Assembly (NCBI GenBank): GCA_030619685.1
Contig: JAUXAX010000029.1
Span: forward strand, 1-22,901
Length of the DNA stretch: 22,901 bases
Direction of reading: 5' to 3'
Source of the DNA: Dehalococcoidia bacterium
Lineage (GTDB): Bacteria; Chloroflexota; Dehalococcoidia; SZUA-161
Of this stretch, positions 7,481 to 15,240 are shown piece by piece (positions within the stretch are counted from its first letter, which is position 1; each line of letters starts with the position of its first letter). The notes beneath the pieces were generated by a model, which was not told the origin of the DNA, did not search any database, and was given only the letters and a program-made list of their open reading frames with translations. The translations under genes were made by a program, and so were the position numbers.

Positions 7481-7537
7481 TGCGATATTCTACTGCGATA
7501 TGTATACTGGCGCAAGAAGGCAATAGTACAATATTGC
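7481..7537. repeat. Short direct and inverted repeats in AT-rich segment
   Basis: TGCGATAT occurs twice, at 7481-7488 and 7494-7501 (13-base period). GCAATA (7520-7525) and TATTGC (7532-7537) form a 6-bp inverted repeat. It lies about 200 bases before the integrase remnant. It could be an old recombination or regulator site, or chance. Confidence 0.3.
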
Positions 7538-7723
7538 AGGCTACCATACGTGCAATGCTGATATAGGCATGTCTTACGCAATTGAGTAGAGGAATGAACG
7601 AACGTGCTTTTCACAACAACCAGAGCAGCGATCGGGAATGCCTATATACGGCCTTCTTGGAGGTTGGTGCTGACCAAGCAAGGGAGAAGGCTGGAGCGGG
7701 TGATGGGATTGGGACCCACGACT

Positions 7724-7925
7724 CTTTGCTTGGGAATTACCGGCCTCGATTCCGGCCTGAGGCTGTCGGAACTCATCGGACTCAAGCTTGCTGATGCCCA
7801 TATCGAACAGGGATATTCTGACCCTAGAAGGGAAGCCCATGAGTGTCAACGCCGTCAAGCTGATATTTAGCCGTCTTAGTTATTATTCCGCTTATTCTTG
7901 CTTTGGCACTATCACCTGCCTATAA
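7724..7925 (+). pseudogene. Tyrosine recombinase / phage-type integrase remnant
   Basis: One frame (around 7724-7816) reads GLDSGLRLSELIGLKLADA then HIEQGY, matching the catalytic-domain start of tyrosine recombinases (TGLRxSEL with the first catalytic Arg). A different frame (7815-7922) continues as LTLEGKPMSVNAVKLIFSRL, matching the segment before the HxxR box in such integrases. About 50-60 residues that normally separate the two are missing, and the H-R-H/W-Y catalytic part is absent. It is therefore a deleted, frameshifted fragment. It stands at the border between GC-rich block A and AT-richer block C. Family assignment is from motif recognition only. Confidence 0.72.
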
Positions 7926-7926
7926 T
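7898..7926 (+). promoter_or_regulatory. Candidate promoter of the KDPG aldolase-KDG kinase pair
   Basis: TTGCTT (7898-7903), 17 bases, TATAAT (7921-7926): a perfect -10 with a partial -35. A transcript from about 7933 would have a leader of about 165 bases before the aldolase start. The leader holds CTAGCGC twice (7962-7968 and 7991-7997). Confidence 0.5.
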
Positions 7927-8098
7927 AACTTAAGGAATTTGAATTGTACCAGGAACCAACACTAGCGCGTACTGCGAAGTCACAAAGACGCTAGCGCATC
8001 AACCGGAGTGGAATCGCTCCCGGATATGACAGGCTACTATCTTCTGATGCTCCTCCACACAAAGGTGACTCAAGGACTAAAGACCGGAGAGAACATAT

Positions 8099-8749
8099 AT
8101 GAACGAAGTACTGGAAGAAATACACAGGTTGCGAGTTGTCCCAGTTGTAGCCATTAAGGATGTCAAGGATGCCGAACCTCTGGCGCAGGCCCTGATAGAC
8201 GGGAATCTTCCCTGCGCTGAGATCACGTTTCGGACTGATGCAGCCGAGGATTCAATCCATATTCTTGCCAAGCGCGGGGATATTCTCGTGGGGGCCGGCA
8301 CAGTGCTTAACATAGACCAGGTAAAGATAGCAGTTGATGCAGGCGCAAAATTCATTGTCTCACCCGGTTTCAACCCTAAGGCTGTCCAATACTGTTTGGA
8401 TAATACCATACCAGTTATACCAGGTGTCTGTACTCCATCGGATATTTCACTTGCGCTTGATTTTGGGCTGGAGGTCGTTAAATTCTTCCCTGCGGAAGCA
8501 TTCGGCGGCTTGCAAACACTTAAGGCTATAAGTGCGCCATACAGCATGGTGAGGTTTATCCCAACGGGAGGCATCGGGCCCGAGACGCTGGTTGAATACC
8601 TGTCGTTTCCAAAGGTGTTCGCTTGCGGAGGAAGCTGGATGGTTACATCCGATCTAATATTGAGCGGCAACTTTTCCGAGATCAGACGGTTGACACGCGA
8701 GGCAGTGGAGCTTGCTGCAAAAGCAGTTTCACAAAACAAACCCGGATAG
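8099..8749 (+). CDS. eda: KDPG/KHG-type aldolase (2-dehydro-3-deoxyphosphogluconate aldolase family)
   Basis: A 216-residue class I aldolase of the KDPG/KHG family, splitting 2-keto-3-deoxy-6-phosphogluconate into pyruvate and glyceraldehyde-3-phosphate, or 4-hydroxy-2-oxoglutarate into pyruvate and glyoxylate. Key residues are present: Glu41 and Arg45 (AEITFRT), Thr68 (GAGTV), Pro89 (VSPGF) and the Schiff-base Lys128 in VVKFFPAE. The GGIGPE phosphate-binding segment follows. Length matches the family. ATG 8099 has GGAGAG upstream. A sugar kinase of the KDG type follows after 82 bases, so KDG to KDPG to pyruvate is the likely job. Closely related aldolases for other 2-keto-3-deoxy acids, such as KDPGal, cannot be excluded. 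Confidence 0.93.
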   Translation: MNEVLEEIHRLRVVPVVAIKDVKDAEPLAQALIDGNLPCAEITFRTDAAEDSIHILAKRGDILVGAGTVLNIDQVKIAVDAGAKFIVSPGFNPKAVQYCLDNTIPVIPGVCTPSDISLALDFGLEVVKFFPAEAFGGLQTLKAISAPYSMVRFIPTGGIGPETLVEYLSFPKVFACGGSWMVTSDLILSGNFSEIRRLTREAVELAAKAVSQNKPG

Positions 8750-8831
8750 CCACTATTCTCTTGGTCAGTCTGAACTATTGCCGCTTAGACGTTGCAGCAG
8801 CATTTATATACTGAAGAAGGAGAAAAAGGTC

Positions 8832-9932
8832 ATGAGCATTCTTACCATTAAGCCGAAAGAAAGCTGCAAATACGATTTAATCTCCCTTGGTGAGATCATG
8901 CTTCGTCTTGACCCCGGAGAAGGCCGCATTCATACAGCTCGCCAGTTTAGTGTCTGGGAAGGCGGAGGTGAGTATAATGTTGCCCGCGGATTGAGAAGGT
9001 GTTTTGATATGCGGACAGCCGTGGTAACAGCCTTCGCTGATAATTCAATCGGCCGGCTGATTGAGGACTTCATTCTACAGGGTGGAGTTGATACTTCCTT
9101 TATTAAGTGGGTGCCTTTCGATGGTATCGGACGTACAGTCAGAAACGGCCTGAACTTCACGGAAAGGGGCTTTGGCATACGCGGCGCTCTCGGCGTATCC
9201 GACCGCGGACATACCGCGGTATCACAGCTGAAAAGGGATGATATCGACTGGGAAGATATATTCGGCAATAAGGGAGCCCGCTGGTTTCATACAGGCGGGA
9301 TATTCGCAGCATTATCAGAATCCACACCCGAAGTTATAGAGGAAGCTATAACTTCGGCAAGGAAGAATGGGACTATCGTTTCTTATGACCTGAATTACCG
9401 CCCCTCTCTCTGGAAATCAATCGGCGGGAAGGAAATGGCACAAAAGGTCAACCGCAACCTTGCTCAATATGTTGATGTCATGATAGGGAATGAGGAGGAT
9501 TTTGCAGCCTGTCTCGGGTTTGAGGTGGAAGGGGTGGATGAAAGCCTTTCATCTCTGGACGTATCGAGTTTTAAGAGGATGATTGAGAAGGTGATCGCCG
9601 AATTTCCAAATCTCAAGGTGACAGCTACTACTTTGAGGACTGTGAAAACCGCAACTATCAATGACTGGGGTGCCATCTGCTGGGCAGACGGTAGGTTTTA
9701 CGAAGCAACACTGAGGAAAAACCTTGAGATAATGGACCGCATTGGGGGCGGTGATAGCTTTGCATCAGGACTTATCTATGGTTTCCTGACCACGGGTGAT
9801 CCTGAAAAGGCTGTGAACTATGGTGCTGCCCACGGAGCCCTTGCGATGACAACACCCGGTGACACCACAATGGCCAGGCTTCATGAGGTGGAAAAGCTTA
9901 TGGCTGACCACGGCGCCAGGGTTGAGAGGTAA
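8832..9932 (+). CDS. kdgK: PfkB-family sugar kinase, likely 2-keto-3-deoxygluconate kinase
   Basis: A 366-residue ribokinase/PfkB-family kinase. The C-terminal signature reads DRIGGGDSF (302-310), with catalytic Asp308 and a GGGD anion hole in place of the usual GAGD. SYDLNYRPSLW (184-194) is the D-x-N-x-R-x-x-LW motif typical of 2-keto-3-deoxygluconate kinases, and GGGEYNVARGL (44-54) is the N-terminal sugar-binding part. ATG 8832 is chosen because AAGGAG is 9 bases upstream; an earlier start would overlap the aldolase. Product would be KDPG, the substrate of the upstream aldolase. At 366 residues it is longer than the common 310-340, with an extended stretch around 225-275. A fructokinase-like specificity is the main alternative. 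Confidence 0.9.
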   Translation: MSILTIKPKESCKYDLISLGEIMLRLDPGEGRIHTARQFSVWEGGGEYNVARGLRRCFDMRTAVVTAFADNSIGRLIEDFILQGGVDTSFIKWVPFDGIGRTVRNGLNFTERGFGIRGALGVSDRGHTAVSQLKRDDIDWEDIFGNKGARWFHTGGIFAALSESTPEVIEEAITSARKNGTIVSYDLNYRPSLWKSIGGKEMAQKVNRNLAQYVDVMIGNEEDFAACLGFEVEGVDESLSSLDVSSFKRMIEKVIAEFPNLKVTATTLRTVKTATINDWGAICWADGRFYEATLRKNLEIMDRIGGGDSFASGLIYGFLTTGDPEKAVNYGAAHGALAMTTPGDTTMARLHEVEKLMADHGARVER

Positions 9933-9999
9933 TCCGATCATCTAAGGGAATTATACGCTCCATTGCAGTCGAAAGTAGCAGGCTTGATATGTGGTGGGG

Positions 10000-10566
10000 C
10001 TATTTTCTTCGGGAAAATCCCTGTTTCCCGCAGGGGGCCTTTTCCATTCTATAGTAAGTCCCCGCAATATATATAAGCTGATCCTGCTTTGTCTCGTCTA
10101 ATCCGTCGCCCTTTAGTGTATCAACGGCGGCATGCACTGCCAGGACCTCTCCCCAGTAACACACATGACTTCCAATTTTTTTTCTTTCGATTACTTTACA
10201 TTCAAAGTTCCACGGAAACTCTTTTATGATAGGGGCTTGAACCTCCTTTGCTTTTGCCTTTGTTAAATTCAATTCCTTCCATTTATCTACTTTTTTGCCG
10301 GTACGGGTTCCGCAAAAGTCCACGGCATAAAGCTGACTCTGGCTTGAGTCAGGAACATTAATTACAAACTCGCCGTGTTTTTTTATCAAAGAGGAAGAAT
10401 ATCTTGATGGCCGTATCGAAACCGCCATTACCGGAGGCTCTGCTGCTACCTTTCCCACATACGCCAGCGTGATGAGATTTGCCTCATCCCACGTCCCCAC
10501 AGTAACTACCACGGCCGGCATTACAATCGGGCCGTTAGCCTTTATGTCAATGAGTCTTTTCTCCAT
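10000..10566 (-). CDS. Flavin reductase-like / flavoredoxin family protein
   Basis: A 188-residue FMN-binding split-barrel protein of the flavin-reductase-like (flavoredoxin) family. Typical parts are the N-terminal PAVVVTVGT strand, PPVMAVSIRPSRYSSSLI (the P-x-x-V-SI-x-P-x-RYS motif around the FMN phosphate) and GEFVINVP. Such proteins hold FMN and serve as NAD(P)H:flavin reductases or electron carriers. The start at 10566 is chosen because AAGGAAGG lies upstream and the start falls 5 bases after the stop of the preceding creatininase-family gene. A start at 10611 would overlap that gene by about 40 bases. It is the last gene of a minus-strand set with the creatininase-family and GH5 genes. 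Partner unknown. Confidence 0.87.
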   Translation of the reverse strand: MEKRLIDIKANGPIVMPAVVVTVGTWDEANLITLAYVGKVAAEPPVMAVSIRPSRYSSSLIKKHGEFVINVPDSSQSQLYAVDFCGTRTGKKVDKWKELNLTKAKAKEVQAPIIKEFPWNFECKVIERKKIGSHVCYWGEVLAVHAAVDTLKGDGLDETKQDQLIYIAGTYYRMEKAPCGKQGFSRRK

Positions 10567-10571
10567 GCAAC

Positions 10572-11429
10572 TCAGTCCTTCCTTTGCTTCTTTCGCTCTA
10601 AAATCATCCATTTCAAAATGCGCCTTATGTCGGCCTTTTCTTCCATCCCCGAATATTTCATGGCACCACTAATAGTATGCAGTTCTTTCATAGCGGCATT
10701 GAATTCATCGTAAATCTCATCGAATGGCTCCTGCGATTTCTTTGCCCACGCCTCGTTTACGGCATTTGCCAACCGGTTGACAATAGCATCAACGACTCTG
10801 TCACCTAACTCCGCAGTAGAGTGAATGCACGGATCGAAACCCCAGACCCCGTGTCGCGCCGCACGGTCAACGTATGAGAGTCCTTTCGGCAGCTTGTTCA
10901 AATCCACCAGGTCTGGATATAGCGACATCATTATCGCGGTTTCGAATTTGGCTGCGTGCTCCCCATAATAATCAAGACCTAGGGCAAGTGCGTGTTCAGG
11001 AGTGGCAATTATGAATGCGTCTTTGTGCTTTTTGTGAAACTTCTTCGCAGTTTTCCGAAGAAATTTGATCCAGGACGGCGGATAGTGTCCAGTCAAGAGG
11101 ACGAATACGCGAAATCCCCACTCGTATAACTGTTCGATAGAACTTCTGGTCAGTTTGAACTGGTATCGTTTAGACCCGTGCATTGTGTAGGGGAACTTCA
11201 TCACATCGAATGCCCCCCAGTAAACACAGGGGAATAAAACGCCGCCCGTGCGTTCAATTGTCCTGCGGCATAATTCCTCGGCTTTTAAGCCATCCATTCC
11301 AAGTGCCATATGTTCCCCGTGCCACTCCATTGCTCCAAATGGAATATATGCTATGGGGCACTCCTGAATTGCCGCAGCTAGTTGATCGGGCTGTAACTCT
11401 AAATAATGATAGTAGCGTTTCCTCTCCAC
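10572..11429 (-). CDS. Creatininase-family metal-dependent hydrolase
   Basis: A 285-residue creatininase-superfamily protein. The metal site is visible: FGAMEWHGEH (31-40) with Glu35 and His37, Asp46 (GMDG), His115 (LTGHYPP) and the Glu163 region (HAAKFETAIM, then PDLVDL). In true creatininase the second residue after the His is a metal-ligand Glu (GHYEN); here it is Pro117, so the binuclear site may be altered. Start is GTG 11429, with AAAGGGG upstream. Members include amidases and, as I recall, the IolN hydrolase of Thermotoga inositol breakdown, which opens a diketo-cyclitol ring. Given the sugar-enzyme neighbours, a ring- or amide-hydrolase acting on a sugar derivative is more likely than creatinine use. 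Substrate not proven. Confidence 0.88.
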   Translation of the reverse strand: MERKRYYHYLELQPDQLAAAIQECPIAYIPFGAMEWHGEHMALGMDGLKAEELCRRTIERTGGVLFPCVYWGAFDVMKFPYTMHGSKRYQFKLTRSSIEQLYEWGFRVFVLLTGHYPPSWIKFLRKTAKKFHKKHKDAFIIATPEHALALGLDYYGEHAAKFETAIMMSLYPDLVDLNKLPKGLSYVDRAARHGVWGFDPCIHSTAELGDRVVDAIVNRLANAVNEAWAKKSQEPFDEIYDEFNAAMKELHTISGAMKYSGMEEKADIRRILKWMILERKKQRKD

Positions 11430-11553
11430 GTTTTTAGCCCCTTTCGAAAAACGTCTTTTTCCAACCTTTTTACTCTTGAATCACAACCTCTCCCCCCGGT
11501 ATTTTCCCCCAAAACGCGATCTCAGCATGGCAATCCACACCTCATAGTTATGA

Positions 11554-11565
11554 CTCTGAACAGAG
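11554..11565. other. Short palindrome CTCTG-AA-CAGAG
   Basis: A 12-base near-palindrome lies in the 147-base gap between the GH5 stop and the creatininase-family start. Its 2-base centre is too short for a stable hairpin, so a regulator half-site pair is possible. Chance is equally likely. Confidence 0.2.
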
Positions 11566-11576
11566 CCAATTGCTTA

Positions 11577-13514
11577 CTATTTTTTTCTTGATATTTTGAC
11601 AGTGTGCGGGCCATCCTGGTGTATTCTTACTAACACAAGCTGTTCGTCATCTCTTTTTTCAACCTCACCTTCGGACACCATTATATTATATCCACCAGGG
11701 TATTGGACTCGGGGAACATAAATCCTGGTCGCAGCCTCAATAGATGCGTCTCCATCGAAGTCGAACAGGAATGTACCTTTCTCTATATTAAACACCATCC
11801 TCAAAGGTATACCGGCAACAGTAATGAAGTGAGGGCGGCAAAAACCCTGAATAGCCCTCCCGCCGGAATCTATATTTTCCTGCCAGTCAATCGTTTGTTG
11901 ATCACGCGAGAAGATGGAAAAATCCTCCAGGTTCCACGAATCACCCCACTCATTATTGTTTTCCGGGTTATAGTTCCACTGGCACGAACCCAGTAAATTC
12001 GCGTCAAGCGCGTCATAATACCAGGACAGTGCCTTAATATGTGAGGCCCAGGCTTTTTGCGGATTATCCCTGAGTTTCTTATAAGCTTTTTTCTTTTCCA
12101 TGTCATAGCGCAAGCCGAATTCACCGATAATAGTTGGCCCACCACTGGAAAATTTGTCTGCCAATGTCTTAAGGGCTGCCATCTGTCGAACAAACGCTTT
12201 TCGAATTGCCCTTCCCCCCAGCAGCGGTCTCTCTTTTATAACGTCATAGTTGACCCTGCACATAAAACGGTCAAGCCCCAAAGTCGCAAAATCATACCAG
12301 TGTGGGGCATTAACAGCATTTTCGGGGAGGACTAATTCTATTCCCTCACCCTTTAGCATTGTCTCGGCCGGGCCCTCGTAAAATACAACTGTATCCGCAT
12401 TAATGCTCCTCAGCTCTTCACTGAACCTGCAGATAAACGGCGACAGATAATCACGAGAGTAATTTACCTTCCTCCCGTTTCTCACAACAAAATAATCATT
12501 ATTTAATATAATTGGCGCACCTTCCTCATCGAGTCCCCAGACACCCTCTTTTCCCCAGATATCTTCAAATCCATCAATCCAACAGGAGATTCCCTTTGGA
12601 TTTATCTCATCGCGGCGTGACACTCTAAGTCCCGGAAGACTTATTTCCCGATATGGGACTGTCTGAGTGAAACCTGCGCCGGTAAGTATTGCATTGATCG
12701 GTGTAAAGCCATATCCGACTGATTCCTTGAAATCGATATTGGATCCGTCAACTTTTGAGCCGATAAAACCAGCGGTCGGTTCGTTGAGCGAGTCGAACCC
12801 GAGAACATGGGGCATATCTTTCGTGCGTTTAGCGACTTGCTTGAATGCATCGATGAAATGAGACTGCAGATAATCCTGAACATTTTGTCCATCAATAATA
12901 CATGAGGGGGCGAAGTCTCTCCCGCCAAAAAATAAGGTGAACATGGTGGCGCTTCCAAAGCGTATTCTGTTCTGGGCCCAGGACATTGATGGATATGCCT
13001 TGGGATTTTGTGGGGCATACTGATACTGCATCAGCCAGGCTGCTCCTGTCTCATGAAATCTAGTGAAATCTATACCGACTTTTTCAAATGTCCAGCCTGG
13101 GGCTCCGTCACCTCCAGTCATACGGCTCCAGCAATCCTGGTGCGGGTCAATAAACACGTAAAATCCTTGCTCCCCAGCGACCTTTAACAGTTCCTCAACA
13201 TAATCAAGGAATTCAGTGTCGTACTTTCCCGGGCCTACATGTTCTATCGCCTCCCACGTGATTAAAAACCGCAGGGTATTAAATCCCCAATGTTTCAACC
13301 TGGTAAAATGTTCTTCAGCCTCTTCTAATGGAATGGGCCGGCCAATAAATGAAACCCTCTTGTGATCCCTGAAATCTGTTTTAATATGCGTGCCTTCGTT
13401 GGGACTTGCAGGTAATTTTGAAGATGCTGTGAAATTGACTCCACGAAGGAGAACTCGCCGCCCGTACTCGTCAACAAACCAATCTTTTTCTATGTGCAAT
13501 CTTGATAATGGCAT
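11577..13514 (-). CDS. GH5-family glycoside hydrolase, endoglycoceramidase/glucosylceramidase-like
   Basis: A 645-residue clan GH-A hydrolase. The barrel begins after RRVLLRGVNF; DPHQDCWSR near 123-131 and GDGAP are hallmarks of the endoglycoceramidase-like GH5 group. The acid/base Glu245 is in DSLNEP and the nucleophile Glu465 in IIGEFG. A C-terminal beta-sandwich (about 535-645) contains ATRIYVPRVQYPGGY, as in endoglycoceramidases. ATG 13514 is preferred over GTG 13529 because AGGA is 6 bases upstream. There is no signal peptide, so the enzyme should be cytoplasmic and would act on an imported or intracellular glycoside. GH5 relatives cleave glycosylceramides and steryl glucosides. It starts a minus-strand set divergent from the BKACE set. 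Exact substrate is open. Confidence 0.9.
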   Translation of the reverse strand: MPLSRLHIEKDWFVDEYGRRVLLRGVNFTASSKLPASPNEGTHIKTDFRDHKRVSFIGRPIPLEEAEEHFTRLKHWGFNTLRFLITWEAIEHVGPGKYDTEFLDYVEELLKVAGEQGFYVFIDPHQDCWSRMTGGDGAPGWTFEKVGIDFTRFHETGAAWLMQYQYAPQNPKAYPSMSWAQNRIRFGSATMFTLFFGGRDFAPSCIIDGQNVQDYLQSHFIDAFKQVAKRTKDMPHVLGFDSLNEPTAGFIGSKVDGSNIDFKESVGYGFTPINAILTGAGFTQTVPYREISLPGLRVSRRDEINPKGISCWIDGFEDIWGKEGVWGLDEEGAPIILNNDYFVVRNGRKVNYSRDYLSPFICRFSEELRSINADTVVFYEGPAETMLKGEGIELVLPENAVNAPHWYDFATLGLDRFMCRVNYDVIKERPLLGGRAIRKAFVRQMAALKTLADKFSSGGPTIIGEFGLRYDMEKKKAYKKLRDNPQKAWASHIKALSWYYDALDANLLGSCQWNYNPENNNEWGDSWNLEDFSIFSRDQQTIDWQENIDSGGRAIQGFCRPHFITVAGIPLRMVFNIEKGTFLFDFDGDASIEAATRIYVPRVQYPGGYNIMVSEGEVEKRDDEQLVLVRIHQDGPHTVKISRKK

Positions 13515-13568
13515 AATGATTCCTGACACAAGGTCAACCCTTAATGCTCACTGATTTCCTTCCTAAAT

Positions 13569-13597
13569 TTGTTCTATTTCCCTTCCAGTATTATAAT
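13569..13597 (+). promoter_or_regulatory. Candidate promoter of the BKACE-SDR-Gfo/Idh set
   Basis: TTGTTC (13569-13574), 17 bases, TATAAT (13592-13597). The layout equals that before the aldolase-kinase pair (TTG at -35, perfect -10, 17-base spacer). The start would be near 13604, giving a leader of about 38 bases to ATG 13642. Confidence 0.55.
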
Positions 13598-13618
13598 CGC
13601 AAAAATGAACACGCGAAA
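13590..13618 (-). promoter_or_regulatory. Possible divergent promoter for the GH5 set, sharing the -10
   Basis: ATTATAAT (13590-13597) is a palindrome, so TATAAT also reads on the minus strand (13595-13590). Seventeen bases upstream on that strand is TTTCGC (13618-13613), a poor -35. It would drive the GH5, creatininase-family and flavin-reductase genes. Weak alone, but it lies in the right divergent gap. Confidence 0.3.
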
Positions 13619-13641
13619 GAACCTATCGAGGGGTTAAGAGG

Positions 13642-14433
13642 ATGAATAAATTGATAATAACAGCGACAACTGCTAACTCCTGGAGCAACCCCGACCTTAA
13701 AAATTGGCCATTAACTACAGAGGAGCTCATCGAAGATGCAATTCAATGCGCAGAAGCAGGCGCTTCAATCCTTCATGTTCACCTTCCGAGAAGCCCTGAG
13801 GCGACTGAAGTCGTTGCAAGAATCAGGGAAAGAACCGATGCGATAATTCAAGCTGGCATGTCAAGTTATCCTATTGAGGAAAGGACAATAGACTTTGAGG
13901 CAAAAGCGGATATGATCTCCATTATTTTAAATCACCATGATGAGCATTTTGTGGAGATGCATGTAAATCGGCTTCACCCGCTTGAAGAATTCGAAGGATA
14001 CAGCAGGAAATGCAGGGAATATGGAGTAAAACCCGAATGGGAAGTCTGGCATACCGGCTCTTACTGGAACCTGCAATATATGATTGATAAAGGGTGGTTT
14101 GCAGGTCCGCACGTGTTAACATTATTCTTCGGATGGCCCGGTGGGACGTGGAGTCCACCGACACCGGATAGTTATCTCTATAGAGTGAGACACATGCCCG
14201 AGAATTGTCTGCATACCATCAGTGTTATGGGGAAAGAACAGACGGCCATCGCGACACTTGCAATCGCGATGGGGGGTAATGTTCGAGTGGGGACAGAAGA
14301 TAATCCGTTTATTCGTGAGGATGTTCCCGCAAAGAACAATGCGGAACTTGTTGAACGAATGGTAAGAATTTCAAGGGAAATGGGAAGAGAAGTTGCAAAT
14401 CCATCGGAAGCCCGGAAAATAATCGGAATCTAA
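13642..14433 (+). CDS. BKACE-family beta-keto acid cleavage enzyme (DUF849)
   Basis: A 263-residue member of the BKACE family, metal-dependent TIM-barrel enzymes that react a beta-keto acid with acetyl-CoA to give acetoacetate and a new acyl-CoA; Kce of lysine fermentation is the founder. The metal-binding pattern is seen: His45 and His47 (ILHVHLPR), and Glu219 in VRVGTEDNPF, where Kce has two His and one Glu. The usual HxHxRD motif is HVHLPR here and the segment after it is shortened, so this is a divergent member with unknown specificity. ATG 13642 follows GAGGGG at 8 bases. It is the first gene of the plus-strand set and is followed by an SDR after 16 bases. Confidence 0.9.
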   Translation: MNKLIITATTANSWSNPDLKNWPLTTEELIEDAIQCAEAGASILHVHLPRSPEATEVVARIRERTDAIIQAGMSSYPIEERTIDFEAKADMISIILNHHDEHFVEMHVNRLHPLEEFEGYSRKCREYGVKPEWEVWHTGSYWNLQYMIDKGWFAGPHVLTLFFGWPGGTWSPPTPDSYLYRVRHMPENCLHTISVMGKEQTAIATLAIAMGGNVRVGTEDNPFIREDVPAKNNAELVERMVRISREMGREVANPSEARKIIGI

Positions 14434-14449
14434 AGAAGGGTTGAAATTG

Positions 14450-15196
14450 ATGAAACTAAAGGACAAAGTCGCAATAATTACGGGAGCCGGAGCAGGAATC
14501 GGAGAAGCAACCGCAATCCTGTTTGCCAGGGAAGGCGCCAAAGTCTGCTGTAATTCTCAGAGCACTTCAGCTCAAGAAGTTGTTGACAAAATTAAAGCTG
14601 ACGGTGGAGAGGCACTGTTTGTTCAGGGCGATGTTTCAATAGAAAATGAAGCGAAAAAAGTTATCGATGAAACAGTAAGAGAATACGGAAGGATTGATAT
14701 TTTGTATAATAATGCCGGCATTGTAGTCGAAGGCAGCGTTAATGGCTGTCCGACCGATGATTTCGACAGATGCATGGCGGTTAATGTCAGGGGTGTGTAT
14801 TTATGCTCAAAATATGCAATCCCTTATTTAAAGAACAACAGAGGAGCCATTATCAATTGTTCCTCTGTTGTTGCCTTGAAGGGCGTTGTGAATAGAGCGG
14901 CTTACTCTGCATCCAAGGGGGCGGTTTTCTCATTAACAAAGGCAATGGCAAAGGACCACATTCAGGATAAGATCAGGGTTAATGCCATTTGTCCGGGAAC
15001 TATTGATACACCGTCACTTGCTGTCAGGCTATCCCAAATGGACGATCCAGAGGAAGCGCGACGGCAATTTATCGCCAGACAGCCCATGGGACGGCTGGGT
15101 ACTTCGGAAGAGATCGCAGAAGGAGTGCTTCTACTGGCTACCAATGAATTTTGTACAGGGACGTGTCTCTCAATAGATGGAGGGATGACAATCTAA
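14450..15196 (+). CDS. Short-chain dehydrogenase/reductase (SDR) 1
   Basis: A 248-residue classical SDR. TGAGAGIG (11-18) binds the cofactor, NNAG is at 87-90, Ser138/139 and Tyr152-x3-Lys156 (YSASK) are catalytic, and CPGTIDTP is the usual post-catalytic loop. The protein ends with the common LSIDGGMTI. ATG 14450 has AAGAAGGG upstream; TTG 14441 is an alternative. It starts 16 bases after BKACE and ends 44 bases before the Gfo/Idh gene. The end of its second strand reads VCCNSQ, lacking the acidic residue that marks NAD use, so NADP is possible. It probably oxidises or reduces a hydroxyl of a sugar or hydroxy acid in this pathway. Confidence 0.93.
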   Translation: MKLKDKVAIITGAGAGIGEATAILFAREGAKVCCNSQSTSAQEVVDKIKADGGEALFVQGDVSIENEAKKVIDETVREYGRIDILYNNAGIVVEGSVNGCPTDDFDRCMAVNVRGVYLCSKYAIPYLKNNRGAIINCSSVVALKGVVNRAAYSASKGAVFSLTKAMAKDHIQDKIRVNAICPGTIDTPSLAVRLSQMDDPEEARRQFIARQPMGRLGTSEEIAEGVLLLATNEFCTGTCLSIDGGMTI

Positions 15197-15240
15197 TAAA
15201 CCACTTTTCCCCGCGAAGTGCTATCTGCGAGGAGGATGTT

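Noticed and set aside
7004..7561. Plus-strand frame of 185 codons rich in Leu, Arg and Ser.
   Set aside because: It is the complement of the ligase remnant plus the pyrimidine tract; the biased composition explains its length.
10010..10030. Perfect 7-bp hairpin CGGGAAA/TTTCCCG as a terminator between convergent genes.
   Set aside because: It lies inside the coding end of the flavin-reductase gene and has no T-run in either direction of transcription.
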